Assembly (NCBI GenBank): GCA_946902985.2
Contig: OX336388.2
Location: forward strand, 119,575,894-119,639,893
Reading direction: 5' to 3'
Length of the DNA stretch: 64,000 bases
DNA from: Meconema thalassinum
Taxonomy: Eukaryota; Arthropoda; Insecta; Orthoptera; Tettigoniidae
Shown: piece by piece, positions 1-12,815 of the stretch
Position numbering within the stretch: position 1 is the first letter of the stretch
How the letters are laid out: the number at the start of each line of letters is the position of its first letter
Made by a program: the position numbers and the translations under genes
The notes under the pieces: generated by a model
Told to the model about the DNA's origin: nothing
The model's database searches: none
What the model saw: only the letters and a program-made list of their open reading frames with translations

Positions 1-2489
1 CAGAGACATGAGTTGACAACTTACAGCAACGCTAACTTCAAACCATGTACGACATCAGGTTTGTCTACGATGTCGAATACATTGAATGCATTATGTACTT
101 TACCAACTTGTACATTAATGTATATTCATGTACTACTTCTACAAAATTAAGAGCATTATATTGAATTCATAGAACAACCATATGAACATTTCATCAACAA
201 TTGCGACCAGATCTACAGTTTTCGAACTTTATTTTCAACAATGGAGATCGATCGACAATATTGCTCGAACATGATATGGTCTTTTGAAATGAGTCGACGA
301 CGGAGAGATCATCACGTGCAGAAAGAAAATGCTAGGGAATCCCAGCGAGCGCATGAAACTTGGTTGCCAGAACGAGAGGAAGGTCCGCAGTTCGAAGCCA
401 CGCGGATGTGTGGAATCGTTCCGGGGAGGAATCCAATCCTACCCGAGGTCGCTGATTCATCGTTGAAGGCAGACCTGCAGCCGAGCCTTTCTTCAGTGGA
501 ACATCAGACACCAGGGTATTTTCTAATTGCCTTACATGATCTTCGAAAAATCTTCACAAGGTAGAAATCGGTCAGTTTTCATTATGTAGTATAGTATTTT
601 GATGACGTTTATGAGCAATATTTCTCCATGTTTTTCGATGTATTTTATTTCGACATTATTGAATTTTAACCTCAGCATCATGTGAGATGATGGTTTTTAT
701 TCATCTGTACGTGAAATTTCAACGATGCAGTTTCTAAACTGACATGATTTAATTTTGGAAATTTATTTAATTATTAATAATTTAAGACTTTCATAAATTA
801 TTTTACGTCTTCGATTTTGAGTTAATCGAATTTCAGACATTTTTTGAGTCATGAATGCGCATTTAAATTCATTTTTGGAATAAATTAATTGGGCATCTTT
901 ATTGTAAGAAGAAATATTAGTAGTAGAAGAAATATTCGTGTGATATTTTATTTAAATATTTGATACATCGATCTGTCAAGAAATATTCGTCATGAATAGG
1001 CAACGAACATTTATGTATGCAATTATATTCCTATGAGGAATTTATTTCATTATTTGACTAACCATTTTAGTTGAAAGAAAGCTTTGAACTTTCTAAAATG
1101 TAACTTTATTAAGAGAGAGAGAGAGATCTTCTTAGAAGATATGATTTAGGAAATTATAAGGACATCCTTATCCCAGTCGCAATTGAATTTAATTCGACAC
1201 TTCAATAACATTTCTTGTTATTAAAACACAGTTTGTAACGTTACGTATTTTTGAACGTAATTTTACAACAGTGTAGTTTGAGGAATATCAATATGGAGAT
1301 ACACTATAATGTATTTTTATTTCATGTTTAGTAACAGAGGTTTTTATGACAGAGTATATTTACTTAGTAGACCTTCGGTAGGTCTTTCCATTAGCAACTT
1401 CTGTAGTACTCATTCTCACGACAACTGAATATCAGTAGATTTTAGTTAACAATGTAATGCAGTTGTATAGACAACATGTTTGTGAAACAGTAAGGTTGAG
1501 TAAATGCAATATTATTGAGATTGAAATAGACTGTTTGAGTTTGTTAAGGATATACGGAGAAGGTAATGCCGTATATGACGTTGTGTAAACGTAATTAAGT
1601 ACAGGATTCTCCGTGGAGATTGTATATATAAAGCAATACGAGGGTGTATTCCGTATTGGCTTTTATTGCATTAAAATACTGTTGTGTTGAGAATTGAAAC
1701 ATTGTTATATGTGTGAAATGAAATTAATTATTACTCAGATGTGTGAGTAAGACTCCGACATTCAGGGGATTGACAGTAGGGAGATAGGCTGGAACGGTAT
1801 TTGCGGAATGAAGTATAACCTTTGATTGCTAACCTTTATTAAATTGTATTAAACCGGAACTATAATAATCAGATGCCTTACCTTTATTGATTGGTCATTG
1901 TAGACTTAACATAGACATTTAAACCTGAGGTAGACAGAGGCATAGTAATCTAAACTGAGATAGATAGTATTCTAATATGAGACAGTATTTTAAACAGAGT
2001 TTATTAAACTGAGATAGTAGCAGGAGTAAAAACTATTGTAAATAGTAAACTTAAACATTAATATTTGATAATATTAATAATCACAAGTTTAGTAATTGTT
2101 TTAAACAATTGAACTTTCGTGATAGATTAGTGTAAATATTATAAACCTTTCATTAATAATTATTTAATTTTGTTATTATAAATATTTCGAGGGTTTTCAA
2201 ATTATTGTACAGCATTTGAGAATGCAACGATAGTTATGTGTGTACAGTATGTGTGGAATAGAATGAGAGAGTGCAAAGGTTCCGTTAGTTGCAAATGACG
2301 TGAACAATTGTGAGTATGTGAGTGTATTTAAACGTTTTTTTTTGTGTGTAATATTGTAATACTTCACATTTAGGAAGAAGTTTTAAGAATATAACATATA
2401 TATATTTCGTATGACATACAGAGGATACAGTAATGCTACCGTATATACAATATATACAAGTAATAAATATCTAGTAACATCGAAAACGA
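1..2489. other. AT-rich stretch without recognised gene
   Basis: I see no convincing coding region here. The longest open frame (241-564, plus strand, 107 codons) has no recognisable domain and no coding context, and I treat it as chance. A short GA microsatellite lies near 1112-1125. No TIR, LTR or tRNA-like box was found by eye. It may be intergenic or intronic host DNA, or an old decayed repeat. Confidence 0.5.
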
Positions 2490-2856
2490 AACCAAAAGTC
2501 ACAGTTGGATGTCCAGAGCAGCAATCCACTCCACTGCATCATCAGTTGCGTTATGCAGGTCGTCATATCCTCCCTTTAAGGACCGTGAAGGACATTCCGA
2601 CACAATATGATGGATTTTCTGCACTGAATCGCCACAATCGCACTGAGGACTAGAAATTTTCCCCCTTTTGTGGAGCAAAAGTTACATCTTCCGTGACCGT
2701 CCGCACTCTGTTCAGTGACGTCCATATCCTTCTTGGAAGTTGGAAACCAGGAGGTTTCCTGCAGGGGTCGGTGATCAATCCTAGCTCATCAGGGTTTGAT
2801 GTAGCCCATTCTTCTCGCCAAGTTTCGTCCGTATTGAACTTAGATTCAACAAGCAT
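2490..2856 (-). pseudogene. LINE C-terminal relic (zinc-knuckle-like end of an RT polyprotein)
   Basis: Reading the minus strand in pieces gives the familiar tail of insect LINE ORF2 proteins. A segment with an LNRVRT motif is followed, after frame changes, by a Cys-rich PQCDCGDSVQ-x-HIVSECP block and a DAVEWIAALDI ending. At least two frameshifts separate these blocks (around 2640-2700), so it is dead. Only the extreme C-terminus survives and no RT core motif is present. The assignment rests on the CDCG...HIV..CP pattern known from LINE C-termini. The clade cannot be told from this piece. Confidence 0.6.
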
Positions 2857-5800
2857 CTTGCCTAGCTGACATGACGGATGTCAAGATTTTAATCTCCCTT
2901 GCTTCTGTGGATTACAGACCTGATGTATGGGTAAGAGATCATTTGCAGAGAATATAACATAGTGGAGACACTATTGTAAGTGTGACAGCAAGTTAGCAGA
3001 TGTACGTGTTGAATGAGCAGTCCAGCTGCAGGTGTACAAGCAAGCTGTGAGGCGAGGGTCGCATACCAGGATCGAGATATTATGCAACCGAGTCAGGTGT
3101 TCTGGTTGAACGGAACTCTACAGATTGTAAACAATCGCACGTGAATGAAAAACACGCAATCTTAACTCCAGTGTTAAAACTAGTAGAAGCTGTTAATTTT
3201 GTATTTTGATTGTTGGAAGTTCAGTAACCAGCTGAGCTGTATGAATGTACGAGTATGTTTTTTTTAAGTCATACGGACTTTAATTTGAGTTATTCAGGGA
3301 GGAGTACGAGCCTCATTGTTAAATTGTTCATTTACTGTTAATTTAGGATTAGGATTTTATTAATACATTTTTTCGTTCTTTTATACATCGTGGTGTTGCG
3401 TGACTTATTTCAATTATAGTGAAGAGATTATGTTATGGTTTCCCCAGAACAGGTAAGGCTTCCTTTTGTCCTTATACTCCCCGAGAATAGGTAAGATTCT
3501 CACTTTACCGCCCAAATATTATTTTAAAACCATAACATGATCAATGCAGCTGTGTGTGGTCATGGAGTGCTTGCTGGTAGGTCTTTGAGGGATTTTCTAG
3601 CCGGGGACTTTCAAGATTCTACGATCCTGCCCATCTTCGGATTTCCAGCAAGAGGCTCCTTGATTTATACGGGTACAGTATGGTAAGTACTAGGTCTTGC
3701 ACATCACTTCTTTAGCCTTCAGTGGCATGTCTTTATCTCAAATTAAATTCTGAACCTGATAAAAGAAAACACTCCCACATTGTGGTCTCTTGTTGATCTC
3801 CATAAATTCAATTTTCCGTCGTCGTCGTAAAGAATTATTGCGACAGCATATCTATCTTTGATAAATAGTCCACTGTAAGTGTTAGTCCCCTGTCAAATGT
3901 ACATCCATGGGATCTTTGCTGATACAAGTGTGGTAATGGTCTCAAACTCTGTTTGGCCTTGATGAAACATAATTTCGTTTTTGGCACTGATCGTTTTTGT
4001 ATCCAGGATTTATGTATTTTGAGAACTCAGCTTATAGCGCAACGGAGACGTATTAATTCATGAGCGTGTTCTGATACATCACAGCTGCCAGTCACGTCAC
4101 GGGGCGATCGACCTTCCAAGATGCACCAAACGACTTGCAGTTGGACAGTCAAGGCCGAGTGACGTCAGGGGTTGTCATGGGGGAGGCTGGCGCTGGGCAG
4201 TTTGTAAAAGACTCTTGTGATTTCTTGAGCCGGGCGGATCGCTCGAGTTACAAAACGAGTGGAATCGTGCCGCGCGGTGTTCTTACTGTCTTTCGTAAGT
4301 TCCATTGAGTGGACTCTATCCCTCCATCGACAATCGCGGACTTGAGTGAACTTACAACATGCAGTGTATTAAGTTTCTCTACGAACGTGAAGAGAACTCG
4401 GATTATTTCAAGCATTAGTAGTAGCTTGTACAATGAGCATGCTACAGTTCTCGCAGCACTGTCACGCACTACAACAAATATACGTGGACATACTTTATGC
4501 AACCTGTTCTGAACCCAGAACTGAAGTGAACTTAGATATTTGAATGCTTCTCGAATATTCTTCAGAATACAATATGTATAACAAATTGCTATCGAAAGGA
4601 ATAACCTTATGGTTTTCTGACTATATCATCATGCACGCTTAAGTATGAATACAAGGATATAGTATGCAGGAGTGGAGCATTGACTACGTAAAGTAACCGT
4701 GATATACAACTTCGCCAGAACGTTTCTAGAGCTTTTTCTGACCACGTTCGCCATGAACTATAATTCTTTCGAATTCATGGATGAAACTGGAGTGAACCAC
4801 GGATATACTTCAAAATTACGCTGCTGCTACCATATATATATCGTCTTTGAAGAAAGTAGGAGTTTACAATAGTTTTGTTCGAGCTCCCTGAATATGCCGG
4901 ATTTGGTGTATAGTCCCCAGCCAGGAAGGAATCGAGAGGAGACGTGTCCCAAGTTCGAGACCAGGATGATGGGTTCGTATACTGATGGCCAGTATATTTT
5001 TGGAAACCAGACTTGGGCATTCGTCCCGAATGACGCCTCTTCATCGTCCAGCTTAAGGTAGACGTCTGACATCTTTTGGTAGAAGTTGAGCATTGATATT
5101 TTGTTGTCAGTTGCCAATTTTTGTAGTTAGAATATTTGATGACGGGATTTTAAGTCTGATAATTTCGTGTCAGTCTTGATCTCAGATTCTATTTCTTTTC
5201 GTTCATTTGACGAACATATACTTTTCATGTCTATTTAGGACATTCTACTTCTTTGCTTTTGCGTTTAATTTAGTTTCAACGTAACATTCTGAAATATTCA
5301 ATCGTTGTGAAGATCAACAGTTATGGGAAGATTTGCGTTTAGTGTAAGTGATTTAAGCATTCTTGCATCGTCATGTTTTTATTGTTTCGACCCCCAGTAA
5401 GTTATTTTCTACGCATTTAAATTCGTTAGACGTTGGGATGAATTTGAATTTCATGGTTATGTGATAGTTTTTGAGAAATGTGGTGTCGACAATTCCATTT
5501 TCACAGGATCCCATTTCTCGATTGAGACAGTCCATTCTGTGAAAGCCCCTAATGTTTCACAGGTGTATAACTCTGTTATCCGGGAATGACTCATGGTGCA
5601 GGGGATTTCTTAGTTTGTTCAGTTTTTCTGGAGGGGTGAATTTTCCTCATTCTTGACAAACTTTAAATTTCTTGTCGACTTATTTTGGATTAGATTTATC
5701 TTTTCTTATTCTAGTTGCGAGATTTTATTGTTTTTCACCATCGGAATTTTCTTGAGATATGGAATTTAATTCTGATTGACATTTTTTCTAAAACACTATC

Positions 5801-7599
5801 ATGATTCCCGAAGTGAAGTTCAAAGATGTATATTCATTTTTTGATAATCTATCAGAAATAAATACTCGAAAATGTAGATTTATTACGCTATGAAAAGGTT
5901 TGATTCTTGGAAAATACTGTTATTAAGATTCCTCACGTCAATTAGTCATAGTGTTGAGTTATAATTGAAGAATAATTGATAATGAAAATGAGTTTGTGGA
6001 TTATTGTAGCCACGATATATATATGGTCAAAGTTAGAGAAAGTTTTTCGTTCACTGTGAGAGAGACGATTACTAAGAAATTATAATGTGAATCTGAATGA
6101 AGTACGGTATGATTTACAAGTGTTGAGGGGAATATACCGTAGTTAAAGTTTGTAGGTTTTTCCATAGTGTTGTAAAATACTTAGGTAAATTATTTTGAAG
6201 TTATGTGGATGTACATGGAGTACATTATTACGTCTTGTGAGACTACGTCATCGATTGACGAAATGATTTTTCAATCAATTGGAGGTAGTATCTTTTAAGA
6301 TATTTGCTGTAGTAATACTTTATCTCCACTTCATACTTCATATTAATGAAATATAATGAGACCTTTGTCTATTTCTGAGAATTTCGTGAGATTCATGTAA
6401 TCTATTCCGAATAATTTGTATTTTAGTATACCACAATGTGGACTTTATATTTAGCTGAGCTTTGCCACTTGGTTAAATTACATCTGAAGTGAAAATATCA
6501 TATCGAATTTAACCCAATAAGAAGGTGTATAGGTGTTGAAAATGTTTATTGGATTATGTTTCAGAAAGAAACACCTTAAAATGTAAATGTGTGTATATCG
6601 TTGTATATAATTTAATTTAGGGTATTGTGTGTTTTTTGGTGAATTTCATTCACTATTCATGATGCTTAAAGATCGTTATTTAACGTATTGCCAGCATGCA
6701 GGACAAAATCTTGCAAGGGTGTGTCTAACACCACATTTGGAGTTTCATTTGACACTTCGAATTAGCATTTCTGTCATTTTGAATATACTTTTTCTTGACT
6801 AAATTTTTATCTTACAGCAATTTAAATCGAGAGTTATAATTAATAATAATCGCATAAAATTGTGTCGAGAAGATCAATATGTTTTTCCTTCATTTTCTCA
6901 CTTCTCTGAGACAAGTTTTATCTTATTTGAGTTTCGTGTTTTGTCTTTTGACCTGAGCTAATTTTCTTTGTGTGCAATTTGGTCTGTCTTTGCACAATTT
7001 TGGTTAGATAATATGCACCCTTTATACATCCTTCACCTGTTGGTAGGATCTGATGGGTTTTTAGTCGGGCATTTCCAGATTCTACGATCCAGTGTTCTTC
7101 GAGGAATTCAACAGGTAAGTTATAAACGGGCACAACACTCTCGAAAATTTTGCGTTTGGGTGCTGCGAGTGAAAAACAAAATGGTGGCCATTGCAAACGC
7201 TTTTTCAGATTTATCTAAATAATCAATCGGATTACAAAAAAATGTTTCATACAAAAATATTGCTACGGTACATCAATTCTACATCGGAAATGCTCTTACA
7301 CATTTTTATGTAGGACTAACCGTTTTCTCACAAAATTCACTTTCATAGTTTCATGTTTAAGTATGAAGGTTTTGACTGTGCATATTTACATGTTTGACAT
7401 TATTTCTAGGAAGACTGGATAATAACAATTATTACAAACACAATAAATAGCCTATATACAAATACCCCCAACTCTCCACGTTTTACAGTAGGCTTATAGG
7501 TAGGCATAGGAAATTGAAAGATAGAAAGTACGGTACATAATTTTAACGTCTAATGAGAAAACTTGCAAAAATACAGTGGTTATAGTTATACTTAGGCCT
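2857..7599. other. Noncoding AT-rich DNA, no gene seen
   Basis: Apart from the small palindromic element at 3430-3538, this stretch shows no supported gene. Overlapping open frames near 4250-4510 (both strands), 4775-5117 and 6918-7222 are short, lack domains and look like chance frames. A GC-richer island at about 4080-4280 contains a perfect TGACGTCA palindrome (4160-4167), which matches the CRE consensus. A phrase around TTCTACGATCC recurs at about 3614 and 7079, hinting at a diverged dispersed repeat. Confidence 0.45.
3430..3538. repeat. Tiny element with 12-bp perfect terminal inverted repeats
   Basis: The segment begins ATGTTATGGTTT (3430-3441) and ends with its exact reverse complement AAACCATAACAT (3527-3538), a span of 109 bp. 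Inside are two diverged direct copies of a motif of the form CCCC-AGAA-AGGTAAG. The structure is that of a miniature inverted-repeat element or a short hairpin. I could not define a target duplication, so transposition is only inferred. Confidence 0.45.
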
Positions 7600-7688
7600 A
7601 CTAGGTTCTATAACTTCCCGGAATTTGGTAATAATATAGTAATCAAGTACCATAAACACTATAGCACAGCATCATTTTCGTTAGAAAC

Positions 7689-8769
7689 ATGGCGTCAGTT
7701 GACAGTGCAAGTAAGCGGTGCGAGGCGAAAAGCGAGTGTATTAGGAGTTTACTGTGTCGAAAGTGTAAAGTAAACTACCCTAAAGGTGTGATTTGTGGTG
7801 GTTGTGAGTTAAAAGTGAAGAATACGGGAAGGATGACGACACGACTATCTACAAAGGCCATTAAAGCGGGCCTCGTGGAGTGCAACAGTGTAGGCCTAGA
7901 GGTTATGAAGTGCCAGAAATGTTTGGTCTTAGTTGAGGAGGTGAGCAGCAAAGACGAGATAATTAGATTGCTCCGGCTAGAGCTAGAAGCTGTAATTAAA
8001 GATTTGGAGAGGGCCAAGGAGGCAAACAAGACCATGGAGGAAAATTTGTCAAACTTGGAGGTTGGTATTTTAAGTTCGGGGATTGGCGGGCAGATGGCAG
8101 CAGATGGCGGGATCAACAGTGACCGGAAGTCAAGGAGATCCAAGCGCTCAGATATGACTGACGGACGGTTGGCGGAGGAAAGACTGGAGCTGGACACCGT
8201 CGAGGGTGATCGAATGGAGCAGGTATGTGATGAAATAAGGGAAATGTCGGTCAACGGAAGAAGAGAAGAGGAAGTGTGCCGGTCCTTGGTTATTGGGGAC
8301 TCAATAACTAGGCGCTTGGGAACAGGGCTTCAGGAAACAAATACTGAAGTGAAATGTTTTCCTGGTATAAGGACTGAACAATTGAGAAGAAAAGTGATGT
8401 TAATGGGAGGGGGTTCTAGTACACGTTGGGACAAATGACCTAAGGAGCTCTCCTACTCCAGACAATATAGGAAATGACATTAAAAACCTGATAAGAGCAT
8501 GCAGTGAGAAGTATAGAAATGCTTCTATTGCAGTGAGTGGGATTTTATATCGGCGGGACGTAGATTGCAGGTATGTGGATGCAGTAAATGGTGTACTGGA
8601 CTGGATTTGTGGTGAAGAGAAAGTTCTATATATTAACTCTGGACTGTGGATAGAAGACTATGATTTGGGGTGGGATGGTCTCCACTTAAATAGGCGAGGT
8701 TCGGCCAAACTGGGACAACTCTATGGAAGGGTCATTAAAAGTTTGTCAAAAAACCCACCAAGTGTTTAA
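7689..8769 (+). pseudogene. CR1-like ORF1: Cys-rich/coiled-coil protein with SGNH esterase region, frameshifted
   Basis: The frame opens at ATG 7689 and runs 249 codons. The first about 60 residues hold C-x2-C pairs (LCRKCKVNY, VICGGCELK) and a further CQKC near residue 78, suggesting a small zinc-binding N-terminus. Residues around 85-125 are heptad-like and charged, fitting a coiled coil. A GDSITRR motif (block I of SGNH hydrolases, catalytic Ser) follows near residue 204. The frame then slips in a G-rich run near 8405-8420. The +1 frame continues with HVGTND (block III) and a DGLHLN motif (block V Asp-His) to the stop at 8767-8769. The catalytic triad residues are therefore all present but split by one indel. 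ORF1 proteins of CR1 elements are thought to bind RNA and assist retrotransposition. Confidence 0.8.
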
Positions 8770-8852
8770 GAGATGATTCATCCCAAACCAGTAAAGGGGA
8801 TAGTAAACGGAGCAAGATAGTTGCTAGTCTTGGGTACAAAGGGCATTATCAG

Positions 8853-11644
8853 GGCTTCAAGTGTCTTCTGGTGAACTGTCGTAGTGTAGTTAGAAAGGGC
8901 ATAACATTTGGAACCATGGTAGAACTATATGATCCAGATGTTATTATCGGGACTGAGTCATGGCTAGTTGAAAATGTTGTGGAAGGGGAGGTATTTCCTA
9001 TGGGTTATAGGGTATACAGGAGGGACAGGGGAAGCACGGGAGGTGGGGTATTTATACTAGTTAAGGATATATTTAGGAGTCATCTAGTGTTTACAGATAA
9101 AGTAAATGAGATTCTGGGGGTTAGGGTTGGTTCTAAAGATATGGTAGACATTTTGGGTGTATATAGAACAGGGAGGGGTGAACGGGATGTAAATCTAGGA
9201 ACAACGTTAGTAAATTATGCTATGGAGGCTGACCGGGCAGGAAGAAATTTAATTGTAGGGGGTGATTTTAATATGCCAAGAGTGGACTGGGAAGGTAGGG
9301 CAGATTCTCAGGAACATTATCAATTGCTGGCTAACAAAATAATATGGGAGGGGGGCTTTGTTCAAGTTATCGAGGGAAGCACTAGGGGGAACAGCTTATT
9401 AGACGTGTTTTTGATCAAGCCTGAGGATATTTGGGTCAAATCAGAGATTATTGAAGGGATATGTGACCACAAGGCTGTTGTAGTAGAGGTTAAGTTGGGT
9501 ATTGAGAGGCAGGTTAAGAGGGAGACAAGATTGGTAAAGCAGTATTACAAAGCTTATAAAGAAAAGATTGGGAGTTACCTAGCTGAAAATTTCAATCAGT
9601 GGATAGAGGGGGGACAAAATGTAGATAAACTGTGGGCTGGTTTGAAAACCATAATTCTAGATTGTGAAATATTACATGTGCCATTTAAAAATGTAGGGGC
9701 GACTACTGATCCACCTTATTACAATAATGAGGTAAGAAGATTAAAGAAGAAATGTAGATTAGTAAGCAATAGGCTCAGGAAGGGGATAGGCCACCGAATA
9801 GAATTAAATTGGTTAAGGAGGGAACTGGACAGGGCTAAGATAGTAGCTAAGAAACATTTTATGGGTAGGCTGGTTGGCGGGGGATGCCTTTCAAGGAACG
9901 GTGGAGAAATATGTATGTCTATTTAAGGGGAGTGAGAGGAGTTCAAGGCCGAATACCTGATATCGAGGGGGAAGATGGAACGTTGCTGGTGGAAGATGGG
10001 GAGAAGGCTGAAGCATTTAATAAGGTGTATGGTAAGGTGGTGGGGATTGTTGGGGAGGGAAATGTAGATCAGAAAGTAGAGCAGGGTATTGAGGGCGGGA
10101 AGAAATTTAGATATGTAAATAAGGATATCTATAATGCAATACGGGGACTGGGGTCAAGAAAAGCAGCTGGGGTAGATGAGATAAATGGGGAATTGTTAAA
10201 GATTATGGGATGGAACATTGTACCTTATTTAAGGTTTCTGTTTGATTTTTGTATAAATAATGGGGTAGTGCCTGATGACTGGAAACAAGCTCTGGTAGTT
10301 CCGGTATATAAAGGGAGAGGGGAAAGGGGGGATAGTGATAGCTACAGACCTGTCAGCCTAACATGTATTATATGCAAGATTTTTGAAGGAATTATAAATG
10401 TTTACATAAGGGAATGCTTAGGGAATAGTAGGTGGTTGGCAAATGAACAGCATGGTTTCAGAGAGAGATTTTCTTGTGAATCACAACTATCAGGCTTTCA
10501 GCAAGATATCAGTGATGCCTTGGATAATAGAGGTCAAGTTGACTGTATTGCAATTGATCTTTCAAAGGCTTTCGATAGGGTCAATCATGATATCCTATTA
10601 AGAAAAATGGAGGTTGTGGGATTGGACAGGAGAGTAGTACGATGGGTGAGATCCTTTTTAAAGGGGAGAAGTCAAAGGGTAAGGGTTGGAGGGTCAGTGT
10701 CAGAACAGTTAAGGGTGGGAAGGGGGGTACCTCAGGGAAGTAAATTGGGACCTTTGCTATTTCTCATGTATGTAAATGACATAGGAGTAGAAATATCATC
10801 CCAGATAAGATTATTTGCTGATGATATAGTAGTATACAGGAGGATAAATCATCTGTACGACTGCAGAATTTTGCAGAGGGACCTGACTGTCATACAAAGC
10901 TGGGCAGATGAAAGTGATATGTTGATAAATTCAAAGAAATGTCAGGCAGTGCGATTTGTTAATAAAAGGAATCATATTGTTTTTAAATATTCAGTAGGGG
11001 AAAATAAAGTTGTATTTGGGGACGAATTTAGGTATTTAGGTGTAACTCGGGGGAGTGGGAATTTTCACTGGGGTAAGCACATAGGGGAAATAGTGAAGAA
11101 AGCATACAAGTCACTACATATGGTTATGCGTGTGTTTAAAGGGGCTGGCAGAGAGATTAGGGAAAGGGCATACATGTCCCTTGTCCGTCCTCTGCTGGAA
11201 TATGCTGGGGGAGTGTGGGATCCATACCAAATGTATTTAATAAAGGAATTGGAAGGAGTACAAAGGAAGGCCGCCAGGTATGTAATGGAGGACCACAGAT
11301 CGACGAGTAGTGTAAGTAGGATGATTCAGAATTTGGGATGGGAAAGTCTGGCTAGTAGACGTTAAAGAGCAAGACTAGGGGGTATTTTCTTAGCTTACAA
11401 GGGGGAAATTGCTTGGGAAGACATTAATGAGGGATTGGGAAAGGGAGGTACTTATATGGGCAGATACAGTCATTCGTGTAAATTAAAATTAAGTCAGTGG
11501 AATAGTAACTGGGGCAAATATTCTTTCATTGGGAGGGGGGAAGTAGAATGGAACAGTTTGCCAGAGGATATTTTCAGCCCTTTGCCTTCTAATGTTGGAA
11601 AATTTAAGGAGTTGGTGAGAAAGCACCAGATCAGGAGCCAGTGA
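8853..11644 (+). pseudogene. CR1-like ORF2: endonuclease-reverse transcriptase, two disabling changes
   Basis: The endonuclease part starts around 8853 with the LLVNCRSV motif, followed by GTESWL, GGGVFI, a GGDFNM active-site block (near 9260) and a CDHKAV Asp-His block (near 9465). No in-frame ATG is obvious upstream, so the start is left open. The frame shifts at a G-run near 9880-9900. The RT part then shows SYRPVSL, NEQHGFRE, IDLSKAFDRVNH, GVPQGSKLGPLLF and the catalytic FADD (near 10810). An in-frame TAA at 11363-11365 interrupts the C-terminal domain, which continues in the same frame to 11644 with the typical VEWNSLPEDI ending. The protein would nick target DNA and prime reverse transcription. 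Confidence 0.88.
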
Positions 11645-11860
11645 CATGACATGAATGAAGAATAGTGTAAATTATCCTTATTCGTAATTTATATTTGTTT
11701 CTATTATTATTATTTTCTTATACCAATTATTCCTTGTATCTAAAATGTAATGTTTTAGTTGTATGAGTAATGTTTTAGTTGTATGAATAATTTATTTTGC
11801 TTAGTGTTTTTGTTGTTGTAATTTGCCACCATGGACAGCGTCCACATCTGCAAATAAATA

Positions 11861-11887
11861 TATGTATGTATGTATGTATGTATGTAT
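11861..11887 (+). repeat. TATG microsatellite at LINE 3' end
   Basis: Six to seven tandem TATG units follow an AATAAATA stretch directly after the CR1-like 3' UTR. Short terminal repeats of this kind mark the 3' ends of CR1-type LINEs and set the right boundary of the element. Confidence 0.75.
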
Positions 11888-12296
11888 CCCCTTCAAAATA
11901 GTTCCCTTCCGCAACAACTCACTTTTGCTAACGTGTGTAAAGTTCCTGGAAGCAGCCATTTTGTGAGACCAGTCGTACTGCTCTTGTCGCGTCGTTGGCA
12001 GTGACTTGATCAGCATTCATAAATATTAATCACATGTAATTTATTACTGGTTGTTTTTCACATTTTCACACGCTCAATGATTGGTTCATTGTTGAAGTTA
12101 ATGGTCATCCACTGCGTAGATAATCTTGGGCACTAGTGCGGCCACCAGAAAATCGTTTATGCCACGCATACACTAGAGTCTTTTTCATTGCTCTTTCGCC
12201 ATACGCTTCTTCCAGCAATCGTAAAGTGTTGGATATTTGTGTAACAAATCACAAAACTTGATATTGGAGCGTTGTTCTGTAGCCATCATTATTAAA
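11888..12296 (-). pseudogene. Internally deleted mariner transposase
   Basis: On the minus strand an ATG at 12296 begins MATEQRSNIKFCDLLHKY, followed by LLEEAYGERAMKK and the VYAWHKRFSGGR helix-turn-helix block. These are hallmark N-terminal mariner sequences. After a damaged linker the reading jumps to the C-terminus, where AVRLVSQNG and VVAEGNYFEG (near 11890-11915) match the YFEG ending of mariner transposases. The whole catalytic DD34D core is missing, and stops interrupt the remainder. It is a deletion derivative of about 0.4 kb. I could not define its TIRs. Confidence 0.75.
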
Positions 12297-12439
12297 TGCG
12301 ACGGACTGACATGCACACACATGAAACAACAGCTACACAAACAAAACAACAATCGCTATAACTGCAGAAACTTTTCGGAAATGACGTCATGATTGTTGCC
12401 TACAGTGTAAACTATAATAACCTTGGATATATGTAAATA

Positions 12440-12790
12440 CATACAGTATATACAGTACGGTGCAGTCTCATCAAAACAACAATAGAAAGGAATATTCAAA
12501 AAAATTAACAGTTTTTTAAATTAACAAGCAAGAGCTGCCTTAGGACACAGTAGATCATCAAATATGAATCAATGGACAAATGGATCAAAGTTTTTTACAT
12601 GATTTTTAAGTATATATTTTAATATTTAACTAGTTAATTTCAACAATGTCAATTTTATATTTAAGTCTAATGGACTATGTGTATTTATAAGTGTTTTATC
12701 CATGTTTTATTTGATCATATATTGGCTGAAGAAGAACGGAGTGACCGGTCGAAACATGTCCCAAGTGTAAAATAAAATAACAATAATCAA
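12440..12790 (+). other. AT-rich tract with a degenerate hammerhead-ribozyme-like motif
   Basis: No coding region is seen. At 12726-12760 the order CTGAAGA - short stem CGG/CCG - CGAAAC - ATGTC resembles the conserved core order of hammerhead ribozymes (CUGAUGA, stem II, GAAA, cleavage triplet), with one change in the first box. It is followed by an AATAAAATAA stretch. Similar phrases occur in Penelope-like retroelements of arthropods, so this may be the edge of such an element. Stem I and III pairing was not established. Confidence 0.35.
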
Positions 12791-12815
12791 TTGTATTGTA
12801 AAGACGGAAACAGTA

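Larger units (their letters stand above)
7600..11887 (+). mobile_element. CR1-like non-LTR retrotransposon, near complete but inactivated
   Basis: A two-ORF LINE on the plus strand. ORF1 combines a Cys-rich/coiled-coil part with an SGNH-hydrolase (esterase) region. ORF2 has an APE-type endonuclease and a reverse transcriptase. It ends in a TATG tandem repeat (11861-11887). Short 3' microsatellite ends and an esterase-bearing ORF1 are features of the CR1 group. The 5' boundary is uncertain; 7600 is a working limit just ahead of ORF1. Disabling changes are a frameshift in ORF1 near 8410, one in ORF2 near 9890 and an in-frame stop at 11363-11365. G-runs at both frameshifts suggest single-base indels. 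Confidence 0.85.

Noticed and set aside
241..564. 107-codon plus-strand frame as a gene
   Set aside because: No domain, composition like its surroundings, and no supporting splice or expression signal.
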